DNA from: Wolbachia endosymbiont (group B) of Parapoynx stratiotata
GTDB lineage: Bacteria > Pseudomonadota > Alphaproteobacteria > Rickettsiales > Anaplasmataceae
Length of the DNA: 64,000 bases
Assembly (NCBI RefSeq): GCF_947250635.1
Contig: NZ_OX366335.1
Span: forward strand, 620,001 to 684,000
Reading direction: 5' to 3'
Shown here: piece after piece, positions 7,396 to 15,978 of the stretch
How the letters are laid out: each line of letters starts with the position of its first letter
How positions within the stretch are numbered: the first letter of the stretch is position 1
The notes under the pieces: generated by a model
The model's input: the letters and a program-made list of their open reading frames with translations, nothing else
Told to the model about the DNA's origin: nothing
Databases searched by the model: none
Made by a program: the position numbers and the translations under genes

Positions 7396-9180
7396 CTACT
7401 TTCTCTTACCTCGATCTGTGACACTTTTAAGTTGACATGCGTGTGCTTTTCCACCAAAAAGATTAATGTTTTGACTAACCAAAGAAGATGGTTTTTCCAC
7501 CTCACTATTCACTGGGTCAACATTCTTTGCTTGTGCTCCAGGAGAAGCTTCAGATTTCGTTTGTAAACCAGCAGTCTTAGGCGGTACCAGTGGCTTACCT
7601 GCTTTTGGCACAGAATGTAACGGAGATGTAGGTTTAGATTTTTCATTATCATCAGATTCATGACCACTGTCAGGACTCTCGCTTCTTTTGTTACTGTCTG
7701 ATTGCGGGGTTGGAGACTCATCTTCCCACTCACTATCGGGTGTACGATTTTGATCATCATCTTCGTCATCACTTTTGCTATCTGAGGATTTAGTTCCTTC
7801 TCCTAGAAGAGGAGAATTCTTCATTGTGGCCAATGCATTCTTCATAAGATCTCCACCTCCTTTATTACTTGGCTTTTTAGCAGCTTCAGGCTGATCGACA
7901 ACTTTTTTCAACTTAACACCCTGCTTTATCTGTGCAAGCATAGCATTTTTAGCATCCGATTGATTAGCGTTATTACTAACTTCAGCACCAGGCTTATCAG
8001 CACCATTGGTCTTTTTCAATGAATTAATTCCATCTGGAGCTGAAGGAGGAGATGGTGGTGAAACAGCACTTTGTGGCAATGGAGGAGGTGGTGGTGGCGG
8101 TGCACTGGGTGTTCCAGACATTACTGGAAATGATGGTGTAGGAGTATTGCTATGTTCAAGTTCTTTTGCTTTCTGTAAACTACTATCTTGTGATTGATTT
8201 TGACATACTTCGTTGTTTTGCTGTTGTACGTCGTCCTCTCCATCAATTGCTTTCCTTCGGCTTTTGAGCGTTTTGTTCAAATCAGCCATCAAATCTCCAC
8301 TTCCTTGTTGCTTGCCACATCCTGAGGGTATGGATTTATTAGTAGTATTATTCTTTAGAGTAAGTGGTGTCGGTGCACTGGGTGTTCCAAGCGTTACTGG
8401 AAGTGATGATGTATAAGTATTGCTGTGTTCAAGTCCCTTTGCTTTCTGTAAATCTTGTGATTGTTTTCTACCAGGATCAACTTTTTTCTCGCTGTTTATT
8501 GCAGAAAGGTGTGAATTGATAAGATATGCAGCTGAACTCAACATAACCAATGCAGAAACAGAAGCAATAACTGCAAAAAGCACTGGCACTGCAGCACTAC
8601 TTAATACCGCTGAAATGATGAAATACGTGCATACTCCAGCTACAGGACCGGATATACACAATAACAAAATAGCAATTGAATATTTTAAGGCAGTTGCCTT
8701 TTTTTGTTCTGCTACAGATGACTTTTGATTTTCACTATCAGACTGTACACCATTATGTTGTCCAGTCATAGGTTTTTTCGGCACAACCTGTTTAGTATTG
8801 CTTCTGTCATTTTTAGTTTTGTCACTCGCATTATCTTCTTCTTTTGACTGAGCGCTATTTCTGGTTTCTGGATTCTTAACATGAATACTATTCTTGCTTC
8901 CTTTATTTGCAGTTTTGTCACTCGCATTATTTTCTTTTTCTTCTTCTTTCCTGTGTTTTATCTTATTTTTCAAATCTTCAAGCAAATTTGGATTAGTAAC
9001 CTCAGATGGACCTCTTTTTAATTGAGTGCTATTGCTGGTTTTTGATGGAGTACTACCAAGAGTGTTTTCATTTTTATCGTTATTTTTCGCTGGCTTCCAA
9101 TTTTCTCCCCAATCTGCAGGTGGTAGAGGTGGGGGTGGTGGCGGAGCTGATGATGGTGTGTTATTATTATTAGTAAGCAT
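7396..9180 (-). CDS. Membrane-anchored WASP/RickA-like proline-rich WH2 protein
   Basis: The 594-residue product carries the parts of a eukaryotic Arp2/3 activator in the usual order. A polyproline run (361-369) is followed by a WH2 actin-binding motif NAMLAQIKQGVKLKKV (412-427), a C-like helix GGDLMKNALATMK (442-454), and an acidic tract ending in SEWEDE (467-488, Trp485). A second C-like stretch, GDLMADLNKTLKSRRKAI, lies at 295-312, and a further polyproline run at 13-21. Two hydrophobic segments (about 165-190 and 195-223) suggest anchoring in the bacterial envelope. Residues 241-270 and 330-360 are a duplicated module. GAGGAAG precedes the ATG. By analogy with Rickettsia RickA it may recruit host actin machinery. 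That function is inferred from motifs. Confidence 0.72.
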   Translation of the reverse strand: MLTNNNNTPSSAPPPPPPLPPADWGENWKPAKNNDKNENTLGSTPSKTSNSTQLKRGPSEVTNPNLLEDLKNKIKHRKEEEKENNASDKTANKGSKNSIHVKNPETRNSAQSKEEDNASDKTKNDRSNTKQVVPKKPMTGQHNGVQSDSENQKSSVAEQKKATALKYSIAILLLCISGPVAGVCTYFIISAVLSSAAVPVLFAVIASVSALVMLSSAAYLINSHLSAINSEKKVDPGRKQSQDLQKAKGLEHSNTYTSSLPVTLGTPSAPTPLTLKNNTTNKSIPSGCGKQQGSGDLMADLNKTLKSRRKAIDGEDDVQQQNNEVCQNQSQDSSLQKAKELEHSNTPTPSFPVMSGTPSAPPPPPPPLPQSAVSPPSPPSAPDGINSLKKTNGADKPGAEVSNNANQSDAKNAMLAQIKQGVKLKKVVDQPEAAKKPSNKGGGDLMKNALATMKNSPLLGEGTKSSDSKSDDEDDDQNRTPDSEWEDESPTPQSDSNKRSESPDSGHESDDNEKSKPTSPLHSVPKAGKPLVPPKTAGLQTKSEASPGAQAKNVDPVNSEVEKPSSLVSQNINLFGGKAHACQLKSVTDRGKRK

Positions 9181-9231
9181 TTTTCTTCCTCATTATTAAT
9201 ATTATATTAATGATGATTAAATTATTAGTAC

Positions 9232-9260
9232 TTGTCAATAATTTATGAGTAAATTAATAT
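9232..9260 (+). promoter_or_regulatory. Candidate sigma-70 promoter
   Basis: TTGTCA at 9232-9237 is separated by 17 bases from TAATAT at 9255-9260. It points rightward into DNA that has no start codon for 240 bases but ends in a hairpin at 9392-9424. Confidence 0.45.
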
Positions 9261-9264
9261 TAAG

Positions 9265-9424
9265 ATAATAAAATAAAAAGGAAAGAGAGAGGAGCAGTCT
9301 TCTAAGAAGAAATAGAAGCTGTCTTAAACCTCAAGTCATCACTTTGTTACCACAGCACATCATCGATGTTTTGGTATAGAGTAATCAGAATCATAAAAAT
9401 AGCTTAGTGTTAGCTATTTTTATG
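9265..9424 (+). ncRNA. Candidate small RNA between divergent genes
   Basis: The region between two divergently transcribed genes starts with a good promoter-like pair and ends with a perfect 13-bp inverted repeat (9392-9404 with 9412-9424, 7-base loop) whose right arm is U-rich. There is no ORF with a ribosome-binding site in between. A ~160-nt RNA is possible. I could not match it to 6S, tmRNA or another known family by eye, and it may simply be the leader of the gene at 9500. Confidence 0.3.
9392..9424. terminator. Terminator-like hairpin
   Basis: A perfect 13-bp stem (CATAAAAATAGCT and its complement) with a 7-base loop. The A-run on the left and U-run on the right make it usable in both directions. 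Confidence 0.5.
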
Positions 9425-9499
9425 ATAACCTCTCTTAAACAATTGATATTTTACAGTGTTTTTGGTAAAATAATAGCTTAAGGCTTAGAATAAAAGTTT

Positions 9500-9994
9500 A
9501 TGAGTGAAGCACAAGGTCCAAATATTGCAGAATGGCAGGCACAGCAGCAACACCAGGAAGCCGCTAGTGAGAAAAGTGGTTTCGGTCTTGGTCATAGTGA
9601 CTCTGTTGCAACAATTGTGGATGGAATGAAGTGGATGTTCAACTTTCATGAAGGAGCAATTGCTGCTTATAATAATGTGTTTGAAGGGTTGGTCAGTGGT
9701 AGCAGTCTAGTAACGTTATTTGGGAAATCAGGTAATATGTTTGGCATAAAATTTCTTGAAAGTCTTGCAGAATATTTTTCAGGTGGTGGTGGAGAAGATA
9801 TGCCATCAGAAGGAATGGGTATGGACTACGGTGATGAGGGGCATCATCCGGATGATTATCCCCACGCTAGCAATGAAATGGCTCAAAGTGCTGATGGTTT
9901 GCATGATATGCATGATGCAGGTGATCATCATGGCCAATCTTTTTCACCTGGTCCTTCACCATCTGTTGGTGATGATCATGAGCTTGGTTACTAA
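9500..9994 (+). CDS. Hypothetical protein with His/Asp-rich tail
   Basis: A 164-residue protein I do not recognise. Residues 1-35 are polar and glutamine-rich. Residues 36-100 contain a moderately hydrophobic glycine-bearing core (MKWMFNFHEGAIAAYNNVF, then SGSSLVTLFGKSGNMFG). The last ~65 residues are disordered-looking and rich in His, Asp, Gly and Met (for example DEGHHPDDYPHA and DAGDHHGQSF), which could bind divalent metal. There is no signal peptide and no strong Shine-Dalgarno. It precedes dxr by 27 bp on the same strand, so the two are probably cotranscribed. Confidence 0.5.
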   Translation: MSEAQGPNIAEWQAQQQHQEAASEKSGFGLGHSDSVATIVDGMKWMFNFHEGAIAAYNNVFEGLVSGSSLVTLFGKSGNMFGIKFLESLAEYFSGGGGEDMPSEGMGMDYGDEGHHPDDYPHASNEMAQSADGLHDMHDAGDHHGQSFSPGPSPSVGDDHELGY

Positions 9995-10021
9995 ATAACT
10001 AAGAAGATTTTATTGTAATTA

Positions 10022-11197
10022 GTGAAAAAAGTTTCAGTTTTAGGATCAACAGGAAGCATTGGAAAAAAGACTGTAGATTTGCTCTCAAAGAGAAAGGAAG
10101 AATATCAGGTGGAAGCACTAAGTGCCAATTCTAACTTTGCTCTACTAGCACACCAAGCAAAACTGCTTAATGCAAAATATGCTGCCATTTCTGATGAAAG
10201 GTTCTACAAAGATTTAAAAGAAGATCTACTTGGTACAAACGTCAAAGTAGAAGTTGGTGCTCCAGGTCTAGCAAATGTTGCTTCTCTACCTGTTGATCTC
10301 TCAGTTATTGCAATAGTTGGCATTGCAGGCCTTGATCCAGTTATAAAGGTTATAGAAAGCGGTACTAAAGTTATTGCTCTAGCAAACAAAGAGAGTATTG
10401 TTTGCGGTGGTAAGTTACTACTTAAAAAAGCTAAAGAAAGGAGCGTACAAATAATCCCTATTGACTCTGAACACAACGCAATTTTTCAAGTTTTGCAAAA
10501 CGATGATAAATGTGTAGAAAAGATTATACTCACTGCCTCTGGTGGACCATTTTTAAATTATAGCCTTGAACAATTAAGAAATATCACAGTAAATCAGGCA
10601 CTAAGTCACCCTACTTGGAAAATGGGAAAGAAAATCTCAGTTGATAGTGCAACAATGATGAATAAAGCACTAGAAATAATAGAAGCACATCATTTGTTTA
10701 ATATTAGTCCAAATAGAATTGAAGCAGTAGTGCACCCTGAGTCGATAGTACACGGAGTTGTAGTTTATCAAGATGGGTTCAGCTTTGCTGTGCTTGCAGA
10801 AACTGATATGGAAATTCCCATTGCATATGCTTTATCTTGGCCAGAAAGATCAACTTTAAATCATAAATTAGATTTAACAAAGCAAGGAAAATTGACCTTT
10901 CAAGAACCAGACCACAAATGTTTTCCTGCACTAAAGCTCAGTATGGAAGTGTTAAATTCTTCTTCTCCACATACAAACAGTATTGTTTTCAATGCTGCAA
11001 ATGAGATGGCTGTTAACGAATTTTTGAAATCACGAATCGGTTTCTTAGAAATATTAGAGGTAGTAAAATCAACAATAGAAAATTTTGACAAGTACTCTGA
11101 TATTAAATCACTATCTGACATAACAAGTATCGATTTTGAAAGCCGTATTATTGCTAACAAAATTATTGAAAATAAAGGTATCCGTTCAGCAGAGTGA
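10022..11197 (+). CDS. dxr: 1-deoxy-D-xylulose 5-phosphate reductoisomerase
   Basis: Converts DXP to 2-C-methyl-D-erythritol 4-phosphate with NADPH, the first committed step of the non-mevalonate isoprenoid route that Wolbachia retains. The 391 residues show the N-terminal nucleotide-binding loop GSTGSIGKKTVDLL, the ANKESIV segment, the substrate-site block TASGGPF, and HPTWKMGKKISVDSATMMNK with the metal ligands. They also include EAHHLFN, and the C-terminal helical domain contains NAANEMAVNEFL. Length is normal. The start codon is GTG, which places the Rossmann loop at the usual distance. Cytosolic and probably essential. Confidence 0.96.
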   Translation: MKKVSVLGSTGSIGKKTVDLLSKRKEEYQVEALSANSNFALLAHQAKLLNAKYAAISDERFYKDLKEDLLGTNVKVEVGAPGLANVASLPVDLSVIAIVGIAGLDPVIKVIESGTKVIALANKESIVCGGKLLLKKAKERSVQIIPIDSEHNAIFQVLQNDDKCVEKIILTASGGPFLNYSLEQLRNITVNQALSHPTWKMGKKISVDSATMMNKALEIIEAHHLFNISPNRIEAVVHPESIVHGVVVYQDGFSFAVLAETDMEIPIAYALSWPERSTLNHKLDLTKQGKLTFQEPDHKCFPALKLSMEVLNSSSPHTNSIVFNAANEMAVNEFLKSRIGFLEILEVVKSTIENFDKYSDIKSLSDITSIDFESRIIANKIIENKGIRSAE

Positions 11198-11229
11198 TAA
11201 AATAAGGTAGACGAGAAAAGACAACTAAA

Positions 11230-11370
11230 TGGTCAAGTAGACCCATTTCATACTCCTGTCATCCTAGTAGCTGACACTGGGATCCAGAAAAATTTACAAG
11301 TAAACTGAGCTTATGCTAAATTCAATGAGATTAAATGAAAACCAGCATCAAGTGCTGGAATTACACCTTA
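11230..11370. repeat. Palindromic interspersed repeats
   Basis: Contains GCTGACACTGGGATCCAG and CCAGCATCAAGTGCTGGAAT, members of the same repeat set as at 1215-1505 but more degenerate. It lies in the 267-bp gap between convergent dxr and the ankyrin pseudogene. Confidence 0.6.
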
Positions 11371-11464
11371 CCTGAACAGATAAATCACTTAGCATGTTCG
11401 AAATCAACCTGAGAGAAATTTACATCTTTAAGAACTGTATTTGCTCTATACAGACAACCACATC

Positions 11465-12239
11465 CTATTGCAAAAAAAGCAACGAAGTTGCAGCAAACGG
11501 AACTGGGTTATAAACTGTGAAACATAGACCAACAGCAAGTACTCCAGATAACAAAAAAGCACAAGCATAATTAGTTTGTTTCCTTTTTTGAGCGACTGCT
11601 TCTATCTTTAGGAATTCTGGTTCTATTGCTTTCTTGACATGTCCTGCAATACAATTTCTTGGACTTTTGTTTTCATAGTTTTTAATATTAGGTTTGATAT
11701 TTGGATGTGTAAGTAATATTTCTATCATGTTTACATTTCCCAACTTGCAAGCAATGTGTAGAGCTGTATTTTTTTCCTTCTTGCCGGTCTTAATTTCCTC
11801 CTCTGCACGAGCATAATTTTGAGGTATAAATCCTTCATTAACAGGTTGTAAATTGTCAAGGTATACACAACCCCTTTATATCCTTATCTACTACTTCTCT
11901 CCCCTCAAATTCGTAAACTGGATAACCATCATGTTCCTTTGGTTTTCTCTTAATAACAGCTTGCTTGCTTTTAATATTTACATCAATTTTTTTATGCTCT
12001 ACAAGCAACTTAGCCATAAGCTCTAAATATTGATGTTCCTCGTTATTACTAGTAACAAAAGCTGAAGCAATGCACATCAAAGGTGTCATCCCATCCTCAA
12101 AAGCGTTAACATTCGCTCCTTCTTTCAATGCTTGTTGAAAATGATTCCAAGCTTCCTCAGGTGTTATTCTTTCACCACTAGCATTTTGAAATTCAATAGC
12201 TTTAAACAACTTTTTTGTTGCTTCACTTGTACTAAACAT
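11465..12239 (-). pseudogene. Ankyrin-repeat membrane protein, frameshifted
   Basis: Two reading frames on the minus strand, 12239-11856 (127 codons) and the frame ending at 11465, join into one ankyrin gene if a single base is shifted near the CCCC run at 11871-11874. The first frame reads VVDKDIKG before running into a stop. The second continues GCVYLDNLQPVNEG, then a clear ankyrin repeat (NTALHIACKLGNVNMIEILL), and ends in a hydrophobic segment of about 25 residues (YACAFLLSGVLAVGLCFTVY). The intact product would be ~255 residues, cytoplasmic ankyrin repeats with a C-terminal membrane anchor. Either a real lesion or a homopolymer sequencing error would explain it. Confidence 0.7.
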
Positions 12240-12307
12240 TTTAACCCCCTATCACAACAAACTTGATAAAATTATACATAGAAAAAATTAAAATATCAAC
12301 TATTAAG

Positions 12308-13066
12308 CTAATGATCCAGAATATACTCCTTCGTTAAGGGAGATTGAGCATTTTCAAATATTTCTTGAGTACTTCCGAATTCAACAATCTTGCCATTGCA
12401 AAAGAAAACTATGCTGTCAGATAATTTTTTAGCTTGCTTCATCGAATGAGTTACCATAATTATGGTGAACCTCAATTTCAATTCTTGTATAAGATTTTCG
12501 ATTGCATTGGTTGCCATTGGATCAAGAGCAGAGCATGGTTCATCCATTAATAAAATAGTTGGCTTTACTGCAATTGCACGAGCAATGCATAATCTTTGTT
12601 GCTGGCCACCAGATAAATTTAGTGCACTATCTTGCAATCTATCTTTCAACTCTTCCCATAAACCAACCTTAGTTAAACTACTTTCTACTATTTCATCTAA
12701 TTTTTGCTTATTTTTCACCATGCCATGCAATTTAGGTCCATAAGCAACATTATCATATATTGACTTTGGAAAAGGATTGGGTTTTTGAAATACCATACCA
12801 ACTTTTGCTCTGAGCAATACAACATCCATATCACGTGAATATATATTACCCAGCCCATCGATTACCAGTTCACCAGTCGCTCTACATCCAGGTACGTAAT
12901 CATTCATACGATTAAAACAACGCAAAAATGTCGATTTACCGCACCCAGAAGGTCCGATAAAAGTTGTGACTTTCTTTTTGCAAATATTCAAATTTATATC
13001 GAATAAAACTTGTTTAGAGCCATACCAAAGATTTAAATTTTTAACGAAAGCGTATTTATCGCTCAT
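12308..13066 (-). CDS. pstB: Phosphate ABC transporter ATP-binding protein
   Basis: ATPase of the high-affinity phosphate importer PstSCAB at the cytoplasmic face of the inner membrane. Of the 252 residues, Walker [10 protein letters not shown] is at 38-46, the ABC signature LSGGQQQRL near 150, and Walker [14 protein letters not shown] near 171, followed by the switch His in MVTHSM. The PstB-specific substrate-lobe phrase [19 protein letters not shown] is present. The permease and binding-protein genes are not in this window, as expected for scattered Wolbachia operons. It overlaps dapB by 4 bp, so it is translationally coupled to a gene of an unrelated pathway. Confidence 0.95.
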   Translation of the reverse strand: MSDKYAFVKNLNLWYGSKQVLFDINLNICKKKVTTFIGPSGCGKSTFLRCFNRMNDYVPGCRATGELVIDGLGNIYSRDMDVVLLRAKVGMVFQKPNPFPKSIYDNVAYGPKLHGMVKNKQKLDEIVESSLTKVGLWEELKDRLQDSALNLSGGQQQRLCIARAIAVKPTILLMDEPCSALDPMATNAIENLIQELKLRFTIIMVTHSMKQAKKLSDSIVFFCNGKIVEFGSTQEIFENAQSPLTKEYILDH

Positions 13067-13857
13067 ACTAAATCCTGCATTGAATAAAGTCCTGGTATTT
13101 CCTGTTTATTCTCGCACAACCATATTGCTGCTTGAACCGCCCCTCTAGCAAACGTTGTACGATCAATTGCCTTGTGATTTAATTCTACTCGTTCATCGGA
13201 ATTGACAAACATAACACTGTGATCTCCTATTACTCCACCTCCACGAGATACTGCAAAGCCTATTCCTCCTTTCCCTCTTATATTTGAATTATTATGTGAA
13301 TATTGATTGAGCTCAAAATCCACTTTTGCAGCGTTAGCAACTGCTTTACCAAACTCTATAGCTGTTCCAGATGGTGAATCCTTTTTTAAATTGTGATGCA
13401 TTTCCCAAATTTCAACGTCATACTCATTACCTAAAAGCTTGGCAGCTTCTTTTACCAATTTCAGCAACACATTAACTCCAACACTCATATTTGCTGACCA
13501 TAATATTGGAACTTTAGCAGCATATTCTTTTAAATTTAGACCTTCTATTCCAGTTGTGCCACTAACTAGCGGTTTTTTAAATTTCACGGCCGCCTTAAGG
13601 CATTCTAGCATACATTCTTTAGTTGTAAAATCTATTACAACATCGGACGATTCAAATACCTCATTAATGGAACTTGTAACTTTGATTCCTAAATTGCAAT
13701 TATTGCCTACAATAGGCCCAATATCTAAGCCTATATACTCACTGCCCAAGCGAGCAACAGCACCTGCTATTTCCACTTTGGTATTCGTAATTAATTCATT
13801 GAGTATTTTCTTACCCATTCTGCCTAAGCAGCCTATTACTCCAACTTTGATTTTCAT
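13063..13857 (-). CDS. dapB: 4-hydroxy-tetrahydrodipicolinate reductase
   Basis: Reduces hydroxy-tetrahydrodipicolinate with NAD(P)H in the diaminopimelate/lysine pathway, which supplies the peptidoglycan-type precursor lipid II in Wolbachia. The 264 residues begin with the Rossmann loop [10 protein letters not shown], then [16 protein letters not shown], the catalytic/substrate block [15 protein letters not shown], and the C-terminal [20 protein letters not shown]. Length fits the family. Its last bases overlap the pstB start. Confidence 0.96.
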   Translation of the reverse strand: MKIKVGVIGCLGRMGKKILNELITNTKVEIAGAVARLGSEYIGLDIGPIVGNNCNLGIKVTSSINEVFESSDVVIDFTTKECMLECLKAAVKFKKPLVSGTTGIEGLNLKEYAAKVPILWSANMSVGVNVLLKLVKEAAKLLGNEYDVEIWEMHHNLKKDSPSGTAIEFGKAVANAAKVDFELNQYSHNNSNIRGKGGIGFAVSRGGGVIGDHSVMFVNSDERVELNHKAIDRTTFARGAVQAAIWLCENKQEIPGLYSMQDLV

Positions 13858-14266
13858 AAAGCTTTTTCCACTATGTTAGGCTTTTTTTGAAGCTTTGTCA
13901 TCTTTATAAGCTTAGCATATTTAGCCTTACACTGATAAAACTATAGCTATACATCGATGAATCTATTGAAAATTGATACGAAAAATTGTAATTAGTCAAT
14001 TTTCTCCTATGGAAAACGTATAAAGAAAAAAAGAGCACCAAAGGAGGTGCTCTTTTGTGAAGGATTTGTTTACTAATTAATAATAACCGCTTCCTACTTT
14101 GCTCGGATTAGAGACACAATGTCTTTCTGTTGCTAGTGCTCGAGTTGTTGAACTTGGTTATGTAACTTCTGCATCATAAAACTCCTCTGATTCAGTAGTC
14201 ACTTCCTCAGAGTAAGATCAGATAAATCTTCTCTAAACTTAGAAAGAGATGCAGTAAAAGCATTTA
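13858..14266. other. Intergenic region with terminator and decayed gene end
   Basis: The part nearest dapB (13858-14020) holds AT-rich promoter-like DNA with no feature I can pin down. A terminator lies at 14029-14056. About 14117-14210 resembles the 3' coding end of the neighbouring paralogue (14625-14725) but is out of frame and broken. Confidence 0.55.
14029..14056 (-). terminator. Rho-independent terminator, paralogue cassette copy 1
   Basis: Stem AAAAGAGCACC (14029-14039) pairs with 14046-14056 around a 6-base loop. On the minus strand it is followed by a T-rich run. The same hairpin recurs at 14549-14576 and 15933-15960. Confidence 0.85.
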
Positions 14267-14464
14267 TTAACTCTTGTTTTTTTCTTCAATAGTAGTTTTA
14301 CCTGAAGATTGTCCTTGCTGTGATATGCTTTGTTTCGCAACACTTGTTTCACTTTTTTTACCACCAAACAGCCGCTTACAGCCTGATGAAATTTTTCTTG
14401 CAATCCATGAAATTCCTATGTGATCAGCAATCCACTTAAAAAAGTTTTTTATTTTTTTAAACAT
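14117..14464 (-). pseudogene. Deleted member of the tandem paralogue family
   Basis: An ORF of 65 residues (14464-14267) keeps the family N-terminus (KIKNFFKWIADHIGISWIAR) and a short serine/glutamine-rich stretch, then stops. Downstream DNA to about 14117 still resembles the last ~100 bases of the 413-residue paralogue at 14606-15847, including the segment matching its EEFYDEEVTQ coding region. The middle of the gene has therefore been deleted and the remains frame-disrupted. It retains its own copy of the shared terminator. The short ORF could still be expressed. Confidence 0.6.
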
Positions 14465-14548
14465 ATTTTACTCCTTAAATTAATAATTTATATTATTATA
14501 TACAAAGCATAATCTGTCAACTTTTCCTATAGAGAACGTATAAAGAAA

Positions 14549-14576
14549 AAAAGAGCACCAAAGGAGGTGCTCTTTT
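14549..14576 (-). terminator. Rho-independent terminator, paralogue cassette copy 2
   Basis: Same 11-bp stem and AAAGGA loop as the other two copies (14549-14559 with 14566-14576). It lies 30 bp past the stop of the 413-residue gene. Confidence 0.88.
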
Positions 14577-14605
14577 GTGAAGGGTTTGTTTTAACAATAA
14601 CCGTT

Positions 14606-15847
14606 TCAATCTACACTTGGATTAGTGACATAATGTCTCTCTGTTGATGGTACTCCAATTGTTGGACTTGGTTGTGTAACTTCTTCATCATAAAACTCCT
14701 CTGATTCAGTAGTCACTTCCTTATTGTTAACCATTTGTTGTGCCGTAGTAGTAGGTATTTTCACTCCAAATGGTTCATTAGATATACTATCTACTTTAAT
14801 CTCTGTTACATCATCTTTCAATCCTAACATTTCTTTCACATGCTCAATATTGTCTTGAACTAATATTTTATCGTCATCGATATAATTACCATCTCTATTC
14901 TTCTTTATTATTGATTTTACAGATATATCATAACAATAATAGATAGAATCACCAACACCAGTAATGCGATATTCTTCTTTATCACATCTTAGATATATAA
15001 GAAGATTAAAAAGGGGTTCTACCTTGTTTTGACTACCTTGATAATCCTGAACTTCTATACTCTTTTCTAAATTTAACCATAAGCAATTATCTTCAAGTTC
15101 AATATAACCTACTCCTTTAGGCTCATTAGCAACAAGTTCTGGAAGATTAGGTGTTGTAATTTCAAATGGCTTTTTGGACATTCTAGTTATTTCAGCAAGA
15201 TTTTTGTTCTCATCCAAGCCTACTTTATACATCATTTCTAATGGGTCTTTTGAAATAGTTCCCTTGTCATGCTGTTTCTTCACTGAAGTTATGGATACAG
15301 ATTTCTTTCCATCATCTACATCTTGACATGAACTATAAGGGCCAGTAATACAAAACTTGTTACTTTCACACTCTACAAATATACGAAATTCTCCAGGTAT
15401 AACTTTACCATTTTTGTCTTCATTTTTACATTTTTCTTCAAGAAGTTTATAATTCTCGTTTGTTATAACAAATAGTAATTTTTTATCGATAAATTCAAAA
15501 TAACTCCCTGGCTTTGTGCTTTGTTGAATAACATTAGGTTTATTAGGATTTACGTGCCTTCTTGGTTGTTCTGATTTTTCTGGAAAATTTTCTGCTGGCT
15601 CGACGTTTGTACCTGTTTTAGATACAGGTTCTTCAGTCTCATTTTGCATAGGGGTGCTAACAATTGGAATTGTATTACTTTTATTTTTATTCTCACCTGA
15701 AGGTCTTTCTGGTGATGTATTTTCTTGAGTAGTATTTTTTTTACTACTCAACAGCCAATTCCAACCTGATGAAATTTTTCTTGCAATCCATGAAATTCCT
15801 GTACGATCAGCAATCCACTTAAAAAATTTTTTTATACTTTCCCACAT
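14606..15847 (-). CDS. Tandem paralogue, amphipathic N-terminal helix, unknown function
   Basis: The 413-residue product has an aromatic, basic N-terminus, KKFFKWIADRTGISWIARKI (residues 6-25), like a membrane-surface amphipathic helix. A Ser/Thr/Asn/Pro-rich linker follows (about 30-110). Then come two copies of a beta-rich domain of ~130 residues (about 113-235 and 240-370), each with an aromatic/acidic block (for example FRIFVECESNKFCITGPYSS and LLIYLRCDKEEYRITGVGDS) and an LGL.D segment. The C-terminus is disordered. I recognise no family. It lies between two relatives sharing the N-terminal helix, the domain and the terminator. A surface or secreted role is plausible but unproven. Confidence 0.6.
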   Translation of the reverse strand: MWESIKKFFKWIADRTGISWIARKISSGWNWLLSSKKNTTQENTSPERPSGENKNKSNTIPIVSTPMQNETEEPVSKTGTNVEPAENFPEKSEQPRRHVNPNKPNVIQQSTKPGSYFEFIDKKLLFVITNENYKLLEEKCKNEDKNGKVIPGEFRIFVECESNKFCITGPYSSCQDVDDGKKSVSITSVKKQHDKGTISKDPLEMMYKVGLDENKNLAEITRMSKKPFEITTPNLPELVANEPKGVGYIELEDNCLWLNLEKSIEVQDYQGSQNKVEPLFNLLIYLRCDKEEYRITGVGDSIYYCYDISVKSIIKKNRDGNYIDDDKILVQDNIEHVKEMLGLKDDVTEIKVDSISNEPFGVKIPTTTAQQMVNNKEVTTESEEFYDEEVTQPSPTIGVPSTERHYVTNPSVD

Positions 15848-15932
15848 ACTTTACTCCTTAAATTAATAATTTAATTATTACATATAAAATTTAACTTGTC
15901 AATTTTCTCTTATGGAGAAAACTTATAAAGAA

Positions 15933-15960
15933 AAAAGAGCACCAAAGGAGGTGCTCTTTT
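15933..15960 (-). terminator. Rho-independent terminator, paralogue cassette copy 3
   Basis: Same 11-bp stem (15933-15943 with 15950-15960) and loop, 19 bp past the stop of the 196-residue paralogue. Confidence 0.88.
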
Positions 15961-15978
15961 GTGAAGAAAAGATACTCT

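Noticed and set aside
8006..8728. Glycine-rich ORFs opposite the proline-rich WH2 gene
   Set aside because: Poly-glycine is the complement of the polyproline coding sequence; the WH2 gene explains the region.
14029..15960. Three near-identical ~45-bp repeats considered as a CRISPR remnant
   Set aside because: They are spaced by whole genes, fold as Rho-independent terminators and sit directly after gene ends. No cas genes are seen.
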